Assembly (NCBI GenBank): GCA_022601435.1
Contig: JAJACQ010000030.1
Span: forward strand, 21,157 to 85,156
Direction: 5' to 3'
DNA: 64,000 nt
Source of the DNA: Chlamydiia bacterium
GTDB lineage: Bacteria; Chlamydiota; Chlamydiia; Chlamydiales; 2-12-FULL-49-11
The notes under the pieces are model-generated. The model ran no database searches and had not been told where the DNA came from. It worked only from the letters and a program-made list of their open reading frames with translations. The position numbers and the translations under genes are program-made. Positions 27,483 to 37,356 of this stretch are shown here, one piece after another. Each line of letters starts with the position of its first letter. Positions within the stretch are counted from its first letter, which is position 1.

Positions 27483-29405
27483 TCGGACGAGGATGGAGTC
27501 GATAAAAGAGGGGTTGCTCTCAATGAATTTTTCGATAGGTTGAGTTTTTAGGAGTTTTTTCTTTCTGTTTTGTCGGATGTAATAGATGGCAACGCCTATA
27601 AGCACGAAAAGCCAAACAACAACTTTATGAACATTGAACCACGCAAAGGACTTTTGGAGGGGTGCTCCAAAACGACCACCTGGTGCCCATAGCATGAAAC
27701 TTGCTACGCCACGAAGATTGTCTTCTGGTACGAAACCAAATTCTCTACTATCACCACTTTGTGCATGGTTATCACCGAGTACATAGTAACTTTTTGCAGG
27801 AACATGCAAACCATACTTTTTAATCTTTTCCACATTGATTGTGCCATCAATATTAAGAGGTGCTCCGTTATCTATAAACGGTACATAAGAAGGATCACTT
27901 GCAGCTTTTGCTTTTTCTTCATCAATAAAGTTTTGTATTTCACTACTTTCGTTTATGAAGATCTTTTTTCCCATGAGATAGAGGTTATCATCTCTGAAAT
28001 AAGCATATCGCGCAGGGGCAACACCTGCTTGTGAGTGTGTTACATATAGTTTGCTTTGCTCTATGCCCATATTGTAAAGTGTTACGCATTTACTAGCTGA
28101 GTATTTAGCATAAGGATGATCAGTGCTTACCTTTTCTGGAATTGAAAGAGATGGAATCATGGAGAAGGGGTGATTCTGCCATTTTACATTATATGCAACG
28201 CCATCAAAGAATTCATAAGCACCGTCCGGTACATGACCCTTGATCTTTGGTCGATCTTTTAGCATGTAAGAGGTGTTATAATCTCTTCCAAAGCTTTGAA
28301 GATATCCTTTGTTACTTGTAAATCGTGAAGTGTATAAGTTGTTCCAAATTGTTCTTAATGACTCATCTGTTAATGGAATATAAGAGACGCTTTTTCCAAT
28401 CTTTGGTTGTAAAATGCCTTGTAGATTATATCCCATAAAAGCATTTTTAATTGATGGGTGGTGTGTTAGCTCCAAGAAATATTTTGCTTCTGGATTTTTA
28501 AGAAGTAAGTTCACTGTTTCATTTGAAAAGTAAAGACTTTCTGAAGGAACAATTTTAGTCATGGCATAATTATCCATGCCCCAAAGCTCATAGATATCAT
28601 CAGCATTTTCCTCAATCATCTTTCCTTGAGCAGTTCTTGTATCTTTAGCCTTTAAAGAAGCGATTGAAAGGTTGTTTTGTTTTATTGTTATGTTCGAGGG
28701 ATTGTTATAGTCATTTCTTCCACCAATATATATGTACGGAATGTGTTCAATGTGAGATAGAAGATCTTGTTGAAGCTCAGGTGTTATATCATTACCATCT
28801 TTATCAATACCATAGATCTTTCCACCATAGAAATAAAGGGTATCTTCAGGTAGCCCAATCATTCGTTTTACAAATCTTTTATACCCAGGAAAGATGTTGA
28901 AGTAGTTAATTCGATTATTTGAAACATCCATCCCTTCACTTGTTAAAACTGCTGTTCCCATACGCTTTACCTCTTTAGGCGAAAAAGTAAAATGACTAGG
29001 AGTTAAAGGTACATTTATTCCAAACTGGCACTTTGAAACAACTAATCTATCACACTCTCTAAAAGTAGGTCTCATAGATCCACTTGGTATTTCCATGAAT
29101 TCAAAACATGTTTGTCGTATGCAAATGGCAAAAAATAAAGCAACCCCTAGCATAGCAAAGCTTTGAGCAAATTTAGCAAGATTACTTAAAGGAAATCTTG
29201 TTTTTAAAAAATTCTCTATGTATTTTGCTTCTTCGGTTGACTTCTTCTTATCTTTTAAAGCGATGGAATCTTTTAGTTTTGCTAAATGAGACTTGAACCA
29301 TTCACGATCTTCATCATTTAAAGAAGAGCTTTTTTTATAGACTTTGCAAGAGTGTAGAAAAATAGAAAGAGATTTTTTTAAAGAATAGTTTTTCATAAGC
29401 TTCAA
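27480..29405 (-). CDS. lepB: Signal peptidase I (large, chlamydial type)
   Basis: MEIPSGSMRPTFRECDRLVV (catalytic Ser), FVKRMIGLPEDTLYF (catalytic Lys), YYVLGDNHAQSGDSREFGFVP; about 250 aa between the boxes. Confidence 0.95.
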   Translation of the reverse strand: MKLMKNYSLKKSLSIFLHSCKVYKKSSSLNDEDREWFKSHLAKLKDSIALKDKKKSTEEAKYIENFLKTRFPLSNLAKFAQSFAMLGVALFFAICIRQTCFEFMEIPSGSMRPTFRECDRLVVSKCQFGINVPLTPSHFTFSPKEVKRMGTAVLTSEGMDVSNNRINYFNIFPGYKRFVKRMIGLPEDTLYFYGGKIYGIDKDGNDITPELQQDLLSHIEHIPYIYIGGRNDYNNPSNITIKQNNLSIASLKAKDTRTAQGKMIEENADDIYELWGMDNYAMTKIVPSESLYFSNETVNLLLKNPEAKYFLELTHHPSIKNAFMGYNLQGILQPKIGKSVSYIPLTDESLRTIWNNLYTSRFTSNKGYLQSFGRDYNTSYMLKDRPKIKGHVPDGAYEFFDGVAYNVKWQNHPFSMIPSLSIPEKVSTDHPYAKYSASKCVTLYNMGIEQSKLYVTHSQAGVAPARYAYFRDDNLYLMGKKIFINESSEIQNFIDEEKAKAASDPSYVPFIDNGAPLNIDGTINVEKIKKYGLHVPAKSYYVLGDNHAQSGDSREFGFVPEDNLRGVASFMLWAPGGRFGAPLQKSFAWFNVHKVVVWLFVLIGVAIYYIRQNRKKKLLKTQPIEKFIESNPSFIDSILVR

Positions 29406-29424
29406 TTATAATAGTTTCTTGGTT

Positions 29425-30438
29425 TTACTTCCAGTGTATTATATCTTTAGAAAGTATAGATTTTATTTCACCATCATTTTCATATGAGAGGTATAGTCTA
29501 TATTTTTTTCCGGGTGTAAGTTCTGATTTTAAAGAACTGCTAGTTAAATTAAATTTTAAAACTCCCGTTTCAATATTATGATACTTAGATTCTACATAGA
29601 TAAGTTTATTTTTCTTATCACCCAATTCCATCAAATAAGTTGTATATTCTTTGTGACTTCTATTTGTTTGAATTAAAAAAGAGTATTTTGAAGGGTCGTT
29701 ATTCCATTTTTCTAAACCTGATAAGAAACTAGGGGGCATTGTTGGAATTTTTTCTATAGGTGAAATAAGGTTTTTTCCTGAATCAAGGGAGATCATTTTC
29801 TTTGAACCTAAATCTCCTTTTATTTGTATCCAATAGGGAAATGGAAAATCATTAAGTATATAAAGATCAATTTCTTTGTTAGAAAGAGCAGAGGTGTCAT
29901 TTGTCCAGAATCCGCTATAGACATCCATTTTCTTAGGTTTTTTCTTTTCTCCTGAAACAATCATAGTGGGTTGCCAAAAAGCTCTAGTGTCTCTTTTATT
30001 GTGAGGTCTTGGCCCTACACGACTTAGATTTTCTTTAGCAATAGGTTTAATGTCTAAATTTAAAAGAGAAGATATTAAAGCATCTTCTTTATTGATCAAA
30101 AGGTGAGCTTTTCTAGAAAAACAAAAGGCATTGGTGACCTCTAAAGTATTAATCTCTATTTCCATTAAAGTCCAAGAGGTGCTCCCGGGAGCACCTTTTT
30201 TTACCCAAGTGGATAGATCTAGGCCTTTTACAGTTTCATATAGGGATCTTGGAAGTGTGATTTCTTCTAAGACGATGTATGGTAGCTCTTTAGTGTGTAT
30301 ATTTAAAATAGTCACAGAGTTTCCACTTTGATAAATACTAAAATCTCCAATATTTCCCTTAATAAATATATCTTTGAAAGGGAAAGAAAAAACAGGAGTT
30401 AAAAATAAAAGTGTTAAAGTGATAAGAATTTTTTTCAT
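29425..30438 (-). CDS. Hypothetical secreted protein
   Basis: Start placed at 30438 because MKKILITLTLLFLTPVFSFPFKD is a good signal peptide; the ORF-track start at 30567 precedes it. Confidence 0.65.
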   Translation of the reverse strand: MKKILITLTLLFLTPVFSFPFKDIFIKGNIGDFSIYQSGNSVTILNIHTKELPYIVLEEITLPRSLYETVKGLDLSTWVKKGAPGSTSWTLMEIEINTLEVTNAFCFSRKAHLLINKEDALISSLLNLDIKPIAKENLSRVGPRPHNKRDTRAFWQPTMIVSGEKKKPKKMDVYSGFWTNDTSALSNKEIDLYILNDFPFPYWIQIKGDLGSKKMISLDSGKNLISPIEKIPTMPPSFLSGLEKWNNDPSKYSFLIQTNRSHKEYTTYLMELGDKKNKLIYVESKYHNIETGVLKFNLTSSSLKSELTPGKKYRLYLSYENDGEIKSILSKDIIHWK

Positions 30439-30538
30439 ATGTAAATCTATATTAACAGAAAAAAAGATAAATTTGGAGTGATAAATTTTTCTTGCACAAA
30501 TTTTTTTTATCTGTATGCATTGGGTTATGAGGTGTAAT

Positions 30539-30856
30539 ATGTTTAAAAGATCAATACTAATAGCCATGTTTTTATCAACGGGGTCACTCTTAACTAGTTG
30601 TGATATGTTTCGTACAAATCAAACAACTGCTCATCCAGATCCTAGTGGGTCTAAAAATGAGAAAATTAAGTACCATCAAGGTGAAGTAACAAAGCATAAA
30701 AATGCGATAACGCAGGAAAGACAGAAATCTAATATGTCTATGAAAAGAGGGCAGATGAGCGATGTTAGAAAATCTAACAATAAGATCGATCATCATGAAA
30801 GAAAGATAAAAGAGCACAACAAAGCAATCCACAAACTCAATAGACAGTGTAGTTGA
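30539..30856 (+). CDS. Small putative lipoprotein, charged/coiled C-terminus
   Basis: MFKRSILIAMFLSTGSLLTSC lipobox-like; start moved to 30539. Confidence 0.6.
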   Translation: MFKRSILIAMFLSTGSLLTSCDMFRTNQTTAHPDPSGSKNEKIKYHQGEVTKHKNAITQERQKSNMSMKRGQMSDVRKSNNKIDHHERKIKEHNKAIHKLNRQCS

Positions 30857-31212
30857 GTATGAGATTAATAGTTTGTTTTTTGACTGTCTGTTTATGTATG
30901 AATACTGCCCTTTTTACTGAAGAGGGCAGTTCTAAAGTTTCTCGTGCAACAAATAAACAAATTGATGTGAAAAATATAGATTCTCAGATTGAATCTTTAG
31001 AGAATCTTAAAGACTATTATCTAGCTAAAGCTACAAGACTTCGAAGTCGCGGAGACCGCATTCAGTTTAATTCAAAAGCAGGTGGAGTGACTTCTGCACA
31101 AAAATGCTGGCGTTCTGCTAATCAATATGATAAAATAGCCGACCAAATTCAAGGCGAGATTGATAATCTTAAAGCAGAGCGTGATTCTGTTCAGAATAAA
31201 TCGGGATATTAA
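30853..31212 (+). CDS. Hypothetical secreted coiled-coil protein
   Basis: Signal peptide MSMRLIVCFLTVCLCMNTALFTEE; 4-nt overlap with the upstream gene. Confidence 0.55.
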   Translation: MSMRLIVCFLTVCLCMNTALFTEEGSSKVSRATNKQIDVKNIDSQIESLENLKDYYLAKATRLRSRGDRIQFNSKAGGVTSAQKCWRSANQYDKIADQIQGEIDNLKAERDSVQNKSGY

Positions 31213-31247
31213 CACTCTCTTGAAATTTACAAAATGACATCTTAATT

Positions 31248-32408
31248 GTGATTTATTGGGGCTTAAGCTATATGATGTACGGAATTTCTGAACTAAGGCA
31301 AGTATACAATCAATGGGTAGATGATAAAGACAAAGAAGAGAGATTTGCGATCTCTTTTTTTAGTCCAAATTGTAAAACTCCATTTATTTTTTCTGGTTTA
31401 GATTCAATATTAGAGTATTTAAATAAGCAGATCTTTTCAGATCAAGAGATTGCTTATTTACATTCATTACAAAAAGAAAGCGGGAAGCTTTTGTTCTCAG
31501 ATCAATTCATTAAATTTATCTCGCAATTAAGATTTGAATTTAAAATGGAATCAATACTTGTAGGAAGTGTTTTTTTTTCCTCTCAACCAATTATTAAAGT
31601 TTCGGGAAAGTTAGTTGTTTTATCGTTCCTCAAAAAAGTACTCTCATATTATCTCCCTAGACAAATACAAATAGCTACAGAGATAGAAAAAATAGTCTCG
31701 TTTGCAGCACCTTGTCCTATTATTGCTCAAAATTCATTTCGCTCATTTGAGTCAAAAGGAGAATTGGATGTAAGAAGTGCATTTCTAGGAGGGGCAAGTG
31801 CGACAGAAGATCTTTTTGCGGCTTCTAAATATACGATTCCAATTTGTTTTTATGAGGATTCAAGCTTAAAATTCCTCGATATAGCACACAAAAACTTTTT
31901 TTGTGAGGTATCAAATCTTAAACCTACAGACTCTCTTATTCTTAAAGGAGTGAATTCTTTAGAAAAATTAGAAGAGATACCATTTGAGCGTGATCAGTTA
32001 AAGGGCATTTGCATAGACTTATCTACGATGGAAGATAGAAATATTGAGATTAAGTATCACTATTATAGAAATCAAGAAATTCTAGATCCTGATTTTATGA
32101 TCTATCGTTTTTCACATAAGGGTTTATATATAGGAGATTTAATCACCAAAGATCTGAAAAAAGATTTAAGAAAAACACTATTTGGAAAATACATATCTAC
32201 GCTAAAGAAACGAAATATTTTGTATGATATAGAAGGTATGCAAGAAGATACATTGTTTGATCAAAAAAGAAGAGTCTTAAAAAATATGAGACTATTACCA
32301 TGTAAGTTTAGATTAAGAGACTCTGAGCATGTCTACCCAGTTCGTTTTTTAAAAAAATCCTTCTCTCAAGAAAATTCTGTTAGTTTATCAAATACAAGAC
32401 TTGCATAA
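31248..32408 (+). CDS. Hypothetical protein
   Basis: 386-aa ORF; start codon uncertain (31275 or nearby also possible). Confidence 0.5.
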   Translation: MIYWGLSYMMYGISELRQVYNQWVDDKDKEERFAISFFSPNCKTPFIFSGLDSILEYLNKQIFSDQEIAYLHSLQKESGKLLFSDQFIKFISQLRFEFKMESILVGSVFFSSQPIIKVSGKLVVLSFLKKVLSYYLPRQIQIATEIEKIVSFAAPCPIIAQNSFRSFESKGELDVRSAFLGGASATEDLFAASKYTIPICFYEDSSLKFLDIAHKNFFCEVSNLKPTDSLILKGVNSLEKLEEIPFERDQLKGICIDLSTMEDRNIEIKYHYYRNQEILDPDFMIYRFSHKGLYIGDLITKDLKKDLRKTLFGKYISTLKKRNILYDIEGMQEDTLFDQKRRVLKNMRLLPCKFRLRDSEHVYPVRFLKKSFSQENSVSLSNTRLA

Positions 32409-32629
32409 GTATCATCTATTTCAATCATTTTATTTGGACTGGTAAGACCAGATTTTATAGAGATAGCTGATTTTGGAATATTGAAAGAGAGACTTAAAGT
32501 TGCTATAAGATCTTTGTTAGCTAAACCTTTTTCTCGGGGAGATTTTACTTTTATACATAAAAAATCACCCTCCATCTTTTCTATTTTATTAATTCTATTA
32601 TTGGGTTTTATTTTAACTCTTATAAACAT
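32366..32629 (-). CDS. DUF167 (YggU-like) family protein
   Basis: VKIKPNNRINKIEKMEGDFLCIKVKSPREKGLANKDLIATLSLSFNIPKSAISIKSG. Confidence 0.85.
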   Translation of the reverse strand: MFIRVKIKPNNRINKIEKMEGDFLCIKVKSPREKGLANKDLIATLSLSFNIPKSAISIKSGLTSPNKMIEIDDTYASLVFDKLTEFS

Positions 32630-32669
32630 CTATTGATTTTAATTATTTAGGCAAGGTACAATTATTAGC

Positions 32670-33821
32670 ATGAAAACGAGTATATTAGATTTTTTAATTA
32701 ATAGAAAGATTATAGGCGCAGCTTTGATGATTGCAGGAACTGCAGTGGGTGCAGGAATGCTTGGAATTCCGTTAATAACAGCTGAAATTGGATTCTCTTC
32801 ATCTGCAATTATGACGCTCCTTGTATGGATGTATATGTTTATTACATCTCTTTTATTGATGGAAGTCTCTGTGTCATTAAAAGAAAAGGGTGGGTTTGTT
32901 GAGCTTGCAAAGGCTTATCTTCCCCCATACGGCAAAAATCTCATCACTTTTTTGTTTTTATTTTTATATGGGATCTTGTTAATTGCTTATGTATCTGCTG
33001 GTTCAGAGATTTTAGGATTAAAATTTTCTGAGAGTGTTGTTATTAAAAGCTTGTTTCCTCTCATTTTATTTACTTTTTTATTATTAAGAACCAAGAGAGT
33101 GGTTACTCTTATTTCGGTCTTGACGATCCCTATGTGGGTCTATTTTGCCTTGTTTTATTTTTATGGAGTTAATCACATAGAATTTTCTAGATTACTTGTT
33201 GATACACCATCAAAATCTTATTTAGCAGTTCCTATTTTATTTGGAGCCTTTGGTTTCCACAATGTAATACCTTCAATCACGACATATTTAGATTATGATA
33301 AAAAGAGCTTGAGAAAAGCTATCTTTTTAGGATCAATGATCCCATGTATTTTATATTTATTGTGGCAATTTTTAATACTTGGGATGGTAGATGCTGAAAC
33401 ATTGAGCCTTGCCAAAGCTAAGGGAATACCTGTAGTAACACTGTTGGGTGGAATCACTCAAAATTCTATTTTTGCAACAGCAGGTGCGATCTTTGCATTT
33501 TTTGCAATTTTAACTTCTGCTCTAGGAGTGGGGCTATCTGTTGTTAGGTTTATTGATAAAAGAGAAAGAAGTTTTACAATCTTAGGTGTGATTTTAATTC
33601 CTACACTTGTTGCTTTTACAAATCCGGGAATTTTTTTAAGAGCTCTTTCTTTTGCAGGTGGTGTAGGTGAATCTATATTGAATGGAATTATTCCTGTATG
33701 GCTCTATGTTGTGTATAAGAATCTTAAAAGCGAAATGAATCAAAAACTAAAAATTTGTTCGTTTTTCCTTTTTCTCATAGCGTCTATTGTGGTAATTATA
33801 GAGTTAGGGAATCTTATATAG
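32670..33821 (+). CDS. tyrP: Aromatic amino acid (tyrosine/tryptophan) permease, HAAAP family
   Basis: GAALMIAGTAVGAGMLGIPLITAEIGF; about 11 TM segments. Confidence 0.9.
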   Translation: MKTSILDFLINRKIIGAALMIAGTAVGAGMLGIPLITAEIGFSSSAIMTLLVWMYMFITSLLLMEVSVSLKEKGGFVELAKAYLPPYGKNLITFLFLFLYGILLIAYVSAGSEILGLKFSESVVIKSLFPLILFTFLLLRTKRVVTLISVLTIPMWVYFALFYFYGVNHIEFSRLLVDTPSKSYLAVPILFGAFGFHNVIPSITTYLDYDKKSLRKAIFLGSMIPCILYLLWQFLILGMVDAETLSLAKAKGIPVVTLLGGITQNSIFATAGAIFAFFAILTSALGVGLSVVRFIDKRERSFTILGVILIPTLVAFTNPGIFLRALSFAGGVGESILNGIIPVWLYVVYKNLKSEMNQKLKICSFFLFLIASIVVIIELGNLI

Positions 33822-33828
33822 TCTTTCT

Positions 33829-34326
33829 ATGAAAAAGTTTTTAATTTTAATATTTATGGTATTTGTAAGCTTGCAAGCAGTTCCTTTGCAAATAGGGGAT
33901 GATGCTCCGGAATTTATTTTAAAAGATCAAGAGGGTTATGCTCATAATTTAAGTGCTCACAGAGGGTCTTTTGTTCTTTTATTTTTCTATCCAAGAGATT
34001 TTACTCCACCTGCTCAAAAAAAACTAAAGACAATGCAGAGTTTGATTTCTGATTCTTTGAATAGTAATTTTGTCGTCTATGGGATAAGTACAGATACGAT
34101 AGATAAACACCGTCAATTCTATGATAAAATGCACATTTCTTTTGACCTTCTATCCGATGTTGAAGGGGGGGTTATTTCTGCGTATAAAGCTAATGGATTT
34201 ATAGAAACAAAACCCTTAGTTGTGTTAATTGGACCAGATGGAAGATTGTTTAAAGTCTATGAGAATATGCAGAAGTTTCTTTATTCCAGTAATCTAATTA
34301 AATCTATAATTAATCGTAGAATTTAA
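33829..34326 (+). CDS. Exported peroxiredoxin-fold (AhpC/TSA, Bcp-like) protein lacking the peroxidatic cysteine
   Basis: GDDAPEFILKDQEGYAHNLSAHRGSFVLLFFYPRDFTPPAQKKL aligns with Bcp FYP.D.TPGCT; no Cys in the ORF. Confidence 0.8.
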   Translation: MKKFLILIFMVFVSLQAVPLQIGDDAPEFILKDQEGYAHNLSAHRGSFVLLFFYPRDFTPPAQKKLKTMQSLISDSLNSNFVVYGISTDTIDKHRQFYDKMHISFDLLSDVEGGVISAYKANGFIETKPLVVLIGPDGRLFKVYENMQKFLYSSNLIKSIINRRI

Positions 34327-34366
34327 TTATGTAATATGGTCAGTTTACGGTAACAAGAGGAATAAA

Positions 34367-35833
34367 TTGATAACCTTAATTTACCAATCAGAAGAACCAT
34401 CATTACTCTTTGAAAATGAAATGCGTAAGCTTTCAGGAATTTCAGAGATGCAATGCATATTTGTTGATAGTGAGAATCTTGCGAAAGGATTTAACAAAGC
34501 TATTGATAAAGCAAAGTATGAAGTGGTTGTTATACTAAAAGAGGGTGTAAGAATTTGCTCAAGGGATTGGGCAAAAAGGGTTTTAGATGCATTTGAGCAA
34601 TCTACACATGGTGTTTTAGGAACATTAGGGACATTAATAGTTCCCAAATCAGGAATGTTATGGGAACATGAAGAGCCTTTATGTGGTACAATTTGGTATG
34701 AAAAGTATTCTCCAAGAAATAAAAACGCCTTCGGTGAAAGTTTTGGGCCTAAGGTTTTAGACGTAATTGCATTAGAAGGAAGCTTTATAGCACTTCATAA
34801 AAAGCGTATCAAATTGAAAATGGATGAAGCATTTAAAGGTGATAGCTTTTATGAAAATGATTTTTGCCTTTCAAACTTTAAGAAAGGGTGCCGTATAGGA
34901 GTCTTTTTTGGTGTCGATGTCTTAAAGAAGTCCTTTGATGATCAAGATGTTAACTTTATAAAGAATCATAAGTACTTTACCGATAAACATAAAGATCTTC
35001 CCTTAAGGTTGAATCCTGATGTAATTATTGAGAATGAAAAGTTAAAAGTTGATCATTCCTTAAAAGTAAATATCATCATCCCAACAAAAGGTCATGTTGA
35101 AGAACTGATTAAATGTATTAAATCAATTATCGACAAAACCTTATATATAAATTATAGCATAACAATTGCTGATTATGGCTCAACCTTAGATGAAAAAGAT
35201 AAGATCTTAGAGTTCTTGCAAAAAGAGAAAAATGTCTTGCTGATCGAGACAAAACAACCACAAATTGCTCAAGTCTTTAATGATGTTGTAGAGAACGTGA
35301 AAAGTGATTTGGTGATGTTTGTATCTAAAGAGATACGCTTTGAAAATGACGCTCTTTCTTTGATGGTAAATACTTACCAAAAACATAAAGATACTTGTGG
35401 GACTATTGGACTTCGCTCTCATCAAAAAAATCACATGGTCAGACAATTTGGCCTTCAGCTTTATTCATATGAAACAGAAGATGGAGATGAACTAGGTCTT
35501 GATTTCAAAGGATTTGGAAAGGCCTATAGCTATAGAAATGAAGTGATTAAAGGTGTGATGGGAAATAGTGTAGAATGCTTTATGATCCAAAGAGATTTCT
35601 TTATAGAGCTAGGTGGATTTAATACAAACTACCACCACAGTTTAGAGGATTTTGAGCTGAACTTAAAAGCAATTGTCCATGGAAAAAAGAACTTTCTTGT
35701 TGGAAAAGCAGTCGCTACACATACAGGAATAGGACGTCCAAAGTTCCTTCCTAAAGATTATTTACTCTTAATGGATTATGTAAATGATAACATCCAGAGC
35801 CTACTTCCTTACGTCTCTTTAATAGCAGTCTAA
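34367..35833 (+). CDS. Two-domain family 2 glycosyltransferase
   Basis: TTG start; C-terminal VNIIIPTKGHVEELIKCIKSIIDKT ... NYHHSLEDFELNLKAI; N-terminal half GT-A-like. Confidence 0.75.
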   Translation: MITLIYQSEEPSLLFENEMRKLSGISEMQCIFVDSENLAKGFNKAIDKAKYEVVVILKEGVRICSRDWAKRVLDAFEQSTHGVLGTLGTLIVPKSGMLWEHEEPLCGTIWYEKYSPRNKNAFGESFGPKVLDVIALEGSFIALHKKRIKLKMDEAFKGDSFYENDFCLSNFKKGCRIGVFFGVDVLKKSFDDQDVNFIKNHKYFTDKHKDLPLRLNPDVIIENEKLKVDHSLKVNIIIPTKGHVEELIKCIKSIIDKTLYINYSITIADYGSTLDEKDKILEFLQKEKNVLLIETKQPQIAQVFNDVVENVKSDLVMFVSKEIRFENDALSLMVNTYQKHKDTCGTIGLRSHQKNHMVRQFGLQLYSYETEDGDELGLDFKGFGKAYSYRNEVIKGVMGNSVECFMIQRDFFIELGGFNTNYHHSLEDFELNLKAIVHGKKNFLVGKAVATHTGIGRPKFLPKDYLLLMDYVNDNIQSLLPYVSLIAV

Positions 35834-35900
35834 ATTTTTGATTGTAAATAAATAGTAAGTTTTTTATGTTGTTTTTTTTAGTTTTCTATAAAGGCAGTTT

Positions 35901-37349
35901 GTGGCGATATGTAATCGGTTATATTTTTGTGGTAGTCAACCAATAGATAGTCATTCAAAAGTTGTTTTTAAAGAAGCAAATAATTCTAAGTGTGCTCGAT
36001 TTACAAGATGGGTGAAGTGGGGCGTTCAGCTTCCAATAGTCATTCCTCATATGATTTATTCAATATTTATGATGATGAAGCATAAAGAATTAATTGCACC
36101 TTTAAGGGCTAATCTTTTAGAGGGTCGTTTTGTTCATCGTGTTGTTTTGACGCCAACTAAAAGTCAGTATGTAATTACATCTGCAAAGATTGCAAATCAA
36201 ATGTTTAAATCTTATCGAAATGATCAAAATGGTTTATTTGGGTTTGATGAAAAGGGAAATGTTTCGCTTTTGTTTTTATCTGTCTTACAAGATATAGTTA
36301 ATGAACCTGTAAACCTTAATGACTTTTTATTTACATGTGATCCAGCACAAGTAGAATGTTTTCGCGAGCCTATGTTAAATTTTCTTGGGCCTAAAAATAT
36401 GCCAAGTATACGGGCCAAACTTGATGATGTGAATCAGGATATGCTTGGATATTTATTTGGGCTGGAAGAATACGGAAGAATTCAGGTTTCTGCTAAAGAT
36501 TTGTGTGGGATGTATGCAGTCTCTGTTATTTCTTATATTTTATTGGGTAAAAGAGCCAGTGATTTTCAGGAATACAGAAATATCTCAAACGCTATTCATG
36601 AATGTATGACTTATTCGGTATCAAAACTATGGAAAAAACCAGAAAAAGAGCAAACCCATAAATACAATAGAAAAATAGAAGTTCTTCGTGGTGTGATTGA
36701 AAATTCTCAAGGAAATTTTTTAGATTTATTAAAAAATATATCAGAGATCTCTGAAATACAAAGAAAAGGTATTTTTTTTCTTTTGTACATTGGAGGAGGG
36801 GAAACTGCAGCCTCTTTGTTAGAGTTTATATTTTGGCAACTTGGAAAACGTTCTGATCTTCAAACTAGAATAGTTAAAGAGATAGAGACTAGCAATAGAT
36901 CAGAAACATTAAATAAAGTAGTAATAGAGGGATTAAGACTTAACTCACCGACTCTTATAAGTCGCACTCCTAATAAGGATGTAGAAATGACTGTTAATAA
37001 TAAAACAGGAAAATCTTGGAAGTATACGTTTAATAAAGGAGAAGATATACTCTATGCGCCTTATTTTACAACCAGAAATCAGAGCGCCCTTAAAGATTAT
37101 GAAGAGTTTAATCCCGACAGAAGAGATCTTCCTAAACAAATTAGATCGCTTCCATGGCTTCCATTTTCTCTAGGAAAGCATGGTTGCCCTGGTAAATTCT
37201 TAGGATTGGCAGAAATAAAATCTATGTTAAGTGCTATTTTGATGAATTTTGAGATTGTGTCTGGTCCACAAAATTTACCTAAGCAGAAACAGATTTTGAC
37301 GCTACATTTAGATTCTGATGTGACTTTAAATCTAACAAGAAGAACTTAA
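35901..37349 (+). CDS. Cytochrome P450 (paralog A)
   Basis: GTG start; I-helix IGGGETAASLLEF, ExxR (EGLRLNSPTLISR), heme loop LPFSLGKHGCPGKFLGLAEIK. Confidence 0.92.
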   Translation: MAICNRLYFCGSQPIDSHSKVVFKEANNSKCARFTRWVKWGVQLPIVIPHMIYSIFMMMKHKELIAPLRANLLEGRFVHRVVLTPTKSQYVITSAKIANQMFKSYRNDQNGLFGFDEKGNVSLLFLSVLQDIVNEPVNLNDFLFTCDPAQVECFREPMLNFLGPKNMPSIRAKLDDVNQDMLGYLFGLEEYGRIQVSAKDLCGMYAVSVISYILLGKRASDFQEYRNISNAIHECMTYSVSKLWKKPEKEQTHKYNRKIEVLRGVIENSQGNFLDLLKNISEISEIQRKGIFFLLYIGGGETAASLLEFIFWQLGKRSDLQTRIVKEIETSNRSETLNKVVIEGLRLNSPTLISRTPNKDVEMTVNNKTGKSWKYTFNKGEDILYAPYFTTRNQSALKDYEEFNPDRRDLPKQIRSLPWLPFSLGKHGCPGKFLGLAEIKSMLSAILMNFEIVSGPQNLPKQKQILTLHLDSDVTLNLTRRT

Positions 37350-37356
37350 AAAAAAA

